Assembly (NCBI GenBank): GCA_964473525.1
Contig: CAYYPK010000031.1
Location: 9,955-73,954, forward strand
DNA length: 64,000 bases
Source of the DNA: GCA-2687025 sp964473525
GTDB taxonomy: Bacteria > Poribacteria > WGA-4E > GCA-2687025
Reading direction: 5' to 3'
The stretch's first letter is position 1, and each line of letters opens with the position of its first letter. The notes beneath the pieces were generated by a model that saw nothing but the letters and a program-made list of their open reading frames with translations, did no database searches and was not told where the DNA came from. The position numbers were made by a program, and so were the translations under genes. Shown piece by piece: positions 61,479 to 64,000 of the stretch.

Positions 61479-62105
61479 ATGGCGCTAATGAAGGTCCTGA
61501 TCGGGGTACCGTGCAACTGGCCGACAGTGCCGGTGCAATTCGTCGAGTCGCTGTGCAACCTGCGGCGGCCGCCCGTGTCCGAGGTGCACTTCATGCGCGA
61601 GCCGATGCTGGACATCATGCGCAACAAGCTCGCCGACATGGCGGTCGAGGGTGGATTCAGCCACCTGTTCATGCTCGACGTCGACATGCTGTACCCGCCC
61701 GACTCACTAATGACGCTGTTGCGCGATGACGTCGACGTCGTCTGTGGTCTCGCCTGCCGGCGCACGCCTCCTCATGTTCCGGTGTGCTTGCAGCCGACGG
61801 ACGAGCGGTTCGTGTTCGAGGTGCAGATGCCGGACAAGCGTGGGCTGCTGAAGTGCGGCGCGGTCGGCGGCGGCGGGACGCTCATCAAGACGGACGTCTT
61901 CCGAGCGATGGAGCCGCCCTACTTCTCGTACCAGCACCGGATGCCGAATGGTGACAGGGTTGGCGAGGATCTGTACTTCTGTCAGATGGCGGCCGACGTC
62001 GGCAAGGGGGTCTACTGTCGCACGGACCTTGTCTATCCGCACATGGTGACGACGGCCGTGGTCGTCGACGAAGAAGACAACATCGGCTATCACGCCCTCG
62101 GCTGA
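61479..62105 (+). CDS. Glycosyltransferase-like protein (GT-A fold)
   Basis: A 208-residue protein with GT-A features: KVLIGVPCNW as first strand, LDIMRNKLADMAVEGGFSHL before the metal-binding DVDM motif (FMLDVDMLYPPDSL), and GGGGTLIKTDVFRAMEPPYF with GEDLYFCQMA later, where a catalytic acid is expected. These resemble Anp1-like or short family 2 glycosyltransferases found in phage and bacterial genomes. At 208 residues it is short. The ATG at 61479 has GGGAGG upstream. It stands alone between a palindromic repeat and a convergent hydrolase gene; donor and acceptor are unknown. Confidence 0.72.
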   Translation: MALMKVLIGVPCNWPTVPVQFVESLCNLRRPPVSEVHFMREPMLDIMRNKLADMAVEGGFSHLFMLDVDMLYPPDSLMTLLRDDVDVVCGLACRRTPPHVPVCLQPTDERFVFEVQMPDKRGLLKCGAVGGGGTLIKTDVFRAMEPPYFSYQHRMPNGDRVGEDLYFCQMAADVGKGVYCRTDLVYPHMVTTAVVVDEEDNIGYHALG

Positions 62106-62128
62106 GCGCCGCGCGGCCCGATTGTCGT

Positions 62129-63424
62129 CTACTCGAACTCGAACGGCCGAATGCGCGGCGCAAAGCCGGGCGAGAGCTGCGGCACGGACGTCAGGTAGTA
62201 GCTGTCAACGTCGTCACGGTATTCCACCTCAACGAACGTCGCCAGGCTGCTCGTAGCGTCCCCGTCGGTCGTCGCCGTAGCGCGCCACACGCCCTCTTCC
62301 CGCGCCATCGGCGTCCGCTGGAAGGTATACGCCCCGTCCGTGCTATAGACGAACTGCACGGCGACGACCTCATCCGCGCTGTCGATGATCGCTACCGCGC
62401 TCAGCGTTCCGTCCTCGAGAGACACCGTGAGCCGTGGCGTGTCGGGCAGGCTGCCGCCGTGCAGTCCCGACCGGATCGCCTTGCCCAGGCACGCGTTTAG
62501 CCGGAGCCAGATCGCCTCATTGTTGTTGTAGGTGTCGAATCGGCCCTCGTCGTTACCGTAGTGGCCGTGGTCGCAGTCGTATATCGTCTCGACGCGCAAA
62601 TCGCCGCCGCCCTGCGCTAGATCCACGGTGGAAGTGATGGGGAAGAACTCATCCTGCGCGCCGTTGACCAGCCACACGAGCCCGTGGAACTGACCAAGAT
62701 AGGAGACCGGGTCGTAGTTCGCCACGTATCGGCGGAAGGCGTTCGAGTCCGCGGCCTTGCCACCGAGTTCCAGGAATACGGACGCTATCCAGTTGTCCGC
62801 GTATGTTGCTGTGCGGGCCATGTCGCCGGTTGCCGCGAGCGGTACGCACAGGGCGACGCGATCATCTACGGCGCTCGTGAGAAGCGAGCAGATCCCGCCG
62901 CGCGACATGCCGCTCACGCCGATCGCGTCGTCACGGACCTCATCGAGGCTGGCCAGGTACGTGATCGCGCGCACAGCGGACATGACGTAGTGGTGCACCC
63001 AGCTGTTGCGGATGTCCGTCCCCTCGTCTAAGTCGAGCCAGTTGTCGTAGGTGTCGGTCGGGCCTGTGGATTCGCCTTCGCCGACCCTATCGATGGCGAG
63101 CGCGATCACGTTGTGTGTGGCGGCGATCCGCTTGGCGCCTCCCATGCCGTCCGTGACGAGGACCATCGCCGGCAAGGGGGTGTCGGACGCAGGCATGGCA
63201 AGATGCCCCGCGATGCGTATCTCCTCGGCGTCCCATACGTGGGAGAGGTACGTGAACTCGCGGAGCGTGAGGGCGACTCCGTCCTCCTCGCCAGCGTCTT
63301 CGGACACCAGCATCACGTCCAGATCGGCGGACCTTGCCCAGGTCATGTCCCACGGATGGTCGGCAGCAGCAGCGCCCGATGCTGTCAACACGAGCACAGT
63401 GAAGGCGAGCCCTCGTAGGAGCAT
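62129..63424 (-). CDS. Secreted alpha/beta hydrolase
   Basis: A 431-residue exported hydrolase. The signal peptide MLLRGLAFTVLVLTASGAAA is clear. The alpha/beta-hydrolase core has the nucleophile elbow GVSGMSRGG (Ser in GMSRG), an acidic residue in VNGAQDEFFPITST and the likely catalytic His in YDCDHGHYGND. The structure resembles PhoPQ-regulated (PqaA) or acetyl-xylan-esterase-like enzymes; the last 100 residues form a beta-rich domain. The substrate is unknown. The ATG at 63424 has a weak ribosome-binding site. It follows the repeat-protein gene by 29 bp on the minus strand and probably shares its transcript. Confidence 0.78.
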   Translation of the reverse strand: MLLRGLAFTVLVLTASGAAAADHPWDMTWARSADLDVMLVSEDAGEEDGVALTLREFTYLSHVWDAEEIRIAGHLAMPASDTPLPAMVLVTDGMGGAKRIAATHNVIALAIDRVGEGESTGPTDTYDNWLDLDEGTDIRNSWVHHYVMSAVRAITYLASLDEVRDDAIGVSGMSRGGICSLLTSAVDDRVALCVPLAATGDMARTATYADNWIASVFLELGGKAADSNAFRRYVANYDPVSYLGQFHGLVWLVNGAQDEFFPITSTVDLAQGGGDLRVETIYDCDHGHYGNDEGRFDTYNNNEAIWLRLNACLGKAIRSGLHGGSLPDTPRLTVSLEDGTLSAVAIIDSADEVVAVQFVYSTDGAYTFQRTPMAREEGVWRATATTDGDATSSLATFVEVEYRDDVDSYYLTSVPQLSPGFAPRIRPFEFE

Positions 63425-63453
63425 GAATGGGATCCCAGATCGGCGTGAGGAGG

Positions 63454-64000
63454 TCAGAATCCGACGTTGATGAGGGGTGTCACGCGCAGACCGCTGGGAT
63501 TCGAGCGGACGATGTTCACGACCCCAATCTGTATGCCGTGCAGCTCTTCGGCGTAGTTTACGACGCCGATGCCGAGCCCGGTGTGCGGCCCCTCGACGCG
63601 GTTATACGCCGACACCGCGACGCCCTTCAACCCCTCGGACCGTGTGTGCCCGAGCGACAGCAGCGCCCCCTCGGCGCGCGGCGCCCCGGCCGCGACGCCG
63701 CCGAAGGCTATCCCACGGAGCTCACCCCCAGCGCCAGCGGCGATGCCCCCAACGAGCAGGCCTTTGGCGTCGCCCCCCGCGCCGGCCGCGACGCCCCCGA
63801 GGAAGATCCCGCGCACGTCCCGTCCCGCCCCAGACGCGATGCCCGACAGCGCGATGCCCGTCATGTCCTCCCCGGCGCCAGATGCGATCAGTCCGAACGT
63901 CAAGCCTTTGGCGTTGCGTCCGACGCCGACCGCCACCGCGCTGACGGCGATGCCGGTCATGTCGCGACCGGCCCCGCCACCAAAGCCGCTGAACGAGATG
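63454..64000 (-). CDS. Glycine-rich repeat protein, LA_2272-like (partial, N-terminus off window)
   Basis: The frame is open to the right edge, so the start is outside; 181 residues are visible. It contains six full 16-residue repeats of the form GIxxGGIAxGAGxD (for example VRGIFLGGVAAGAGGD and AKGLLVGGIAAGAGGE). A C-terminal cap follows, GLGIGVVNYAEELHGIQIGV, ending SGLRVTPLINVGF, which resembles the closing part of LA_2272-type surface-repeat proteins. The glycine and alternating aliphatic residues suggest a beta-solenoid or outer-surface fold. An ATG at 63960 is internal to the repeats and is not the start. Function unknown. Confidence 0.75.
   Translation of the reverse strand, partial: ISFSGFGGGAGRDMTGIAVSAVAVGVGRNAKGLTFGLIASGAGEDMTGIALSGIASGAGRDVRGIFLGGVAAGAGGDAKGLLVGGIAAGAGGELRGIAFGGVAAGAPRAEGALLSLGHTRSEGLKGVAVSAYNRVEGPHTGLGIGVVNYAEELHGIQIGVVNIVRSNPSGLRVTPLINVGF

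Noticed and set aside
1..64000. CRISPR array, insertion sequence, prophage or rRNA operon
   Set aside because: I looked for regularly spaced repeats, transposase or phage proteins and rRNA-like stretches, and saw none; the only repeats are coding arrays and the short palindromes listed.

Overview
This is a 64 kb window of GC-rich bacterial chromosome, roughly 63-65 % G+C by eye, with no rRNA, CRISPR array, transposase or phage gene visible. An LptE-like protein and many lipoproteins point to a diderm. Several family expansions (DUF6785/OPT-like membrane proteins, TIM-barrel sugar isomerases, Gfo/Idh/MocA, PhyH dioxygenase, DUF362, URO-D-like proteins, YCF48 propellers) are typical of Poribacteria, Latescibacterota, Planctomycetota and similar uncultured lineages. 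A Poribacteria-like organism is my best guess, with low certainty. TTG is a frequent start codon, including for rpoC, rpsO and pnp.

Layout. (1) 1-15155, core information processing: the start of leuC (minus, runs off the left edge); an isolated rpoB-rpoC operon with its own consensus-like promoter and no ribosomal protein genes next to it; a PhyH dioxygenase; an NtrC-type sigma-54 activator; then rpsO and pnp on the plus strand. PNPase carries a long Gly/Arg repeat tail. (2) 15177-22479, plus strand: a run of exported proteins (LptE-like lipoprotein with a very long hairpin in its signal-peptide codons, DUF6599-like lipoprotein, YCF48 propeller, Tat-exported DUF362 protein, 1164-residue M64-type metalloprotease). 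(3) 22491-30069, minus strand: a six-gene catabolic and uptake operon (Gfo/Idh/MocA, TIM-barrel isomerase, Zn-alcohol dehydrogenase, two DUF6785 membrane proteins around a cupin). (4) 30398-41314: HEAT-repeat lipoprotein, aldo/keto reductase, URO-D-like protein, then the most unusual locus: a nucleotide cyclase-TIR-AAA fusion next to a PD-(D/E)XK nuclease, a candidate defence module. An NHL propeller and a methyltransferase follow. (5) 41417-43076: a compositionally lighter Eis-like acetyltransferase gene beside tRNA-Ser(GGA). (6) 43140-45534, minus: a YjfI/DUF2170-like protein, PspA and a two-TM potassium-channel-like protein, an envelope-stress cluster. (7) 45817-58177, plus: a tightly packed six-gene operon headed by a 2372-residue FtsX-type permease with a degenerate M28 peptidase domain, followed by an OPT-like membrane protein, an unknown soluble protein, a PqqD-like protein, a LolD/MacB-type ATPase and a sugar isomerase. 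(8) 58178-64000: lipoprotein, extended aldo/keto reductase, HIT hydrolase, glycosyltransferase-like protein, secreted alpha/beta hydrolase and a glycine-rich 16-residue-repeat protein that runs off the right edge. Two near-identical 43-bp palindromic intergenic repeats lie in this part.

Two loci stand out as possibly undescribed systems: the cyclase-TIR-AAA plus nuclease pair (35999-39300), which would put signal synthesis and a TIR effector in one chain, and the giant pseudopeptidase-permease operon (45817-57309), which looks like an ABC export or envelope-handling machine with a PqqD-type adaptor.
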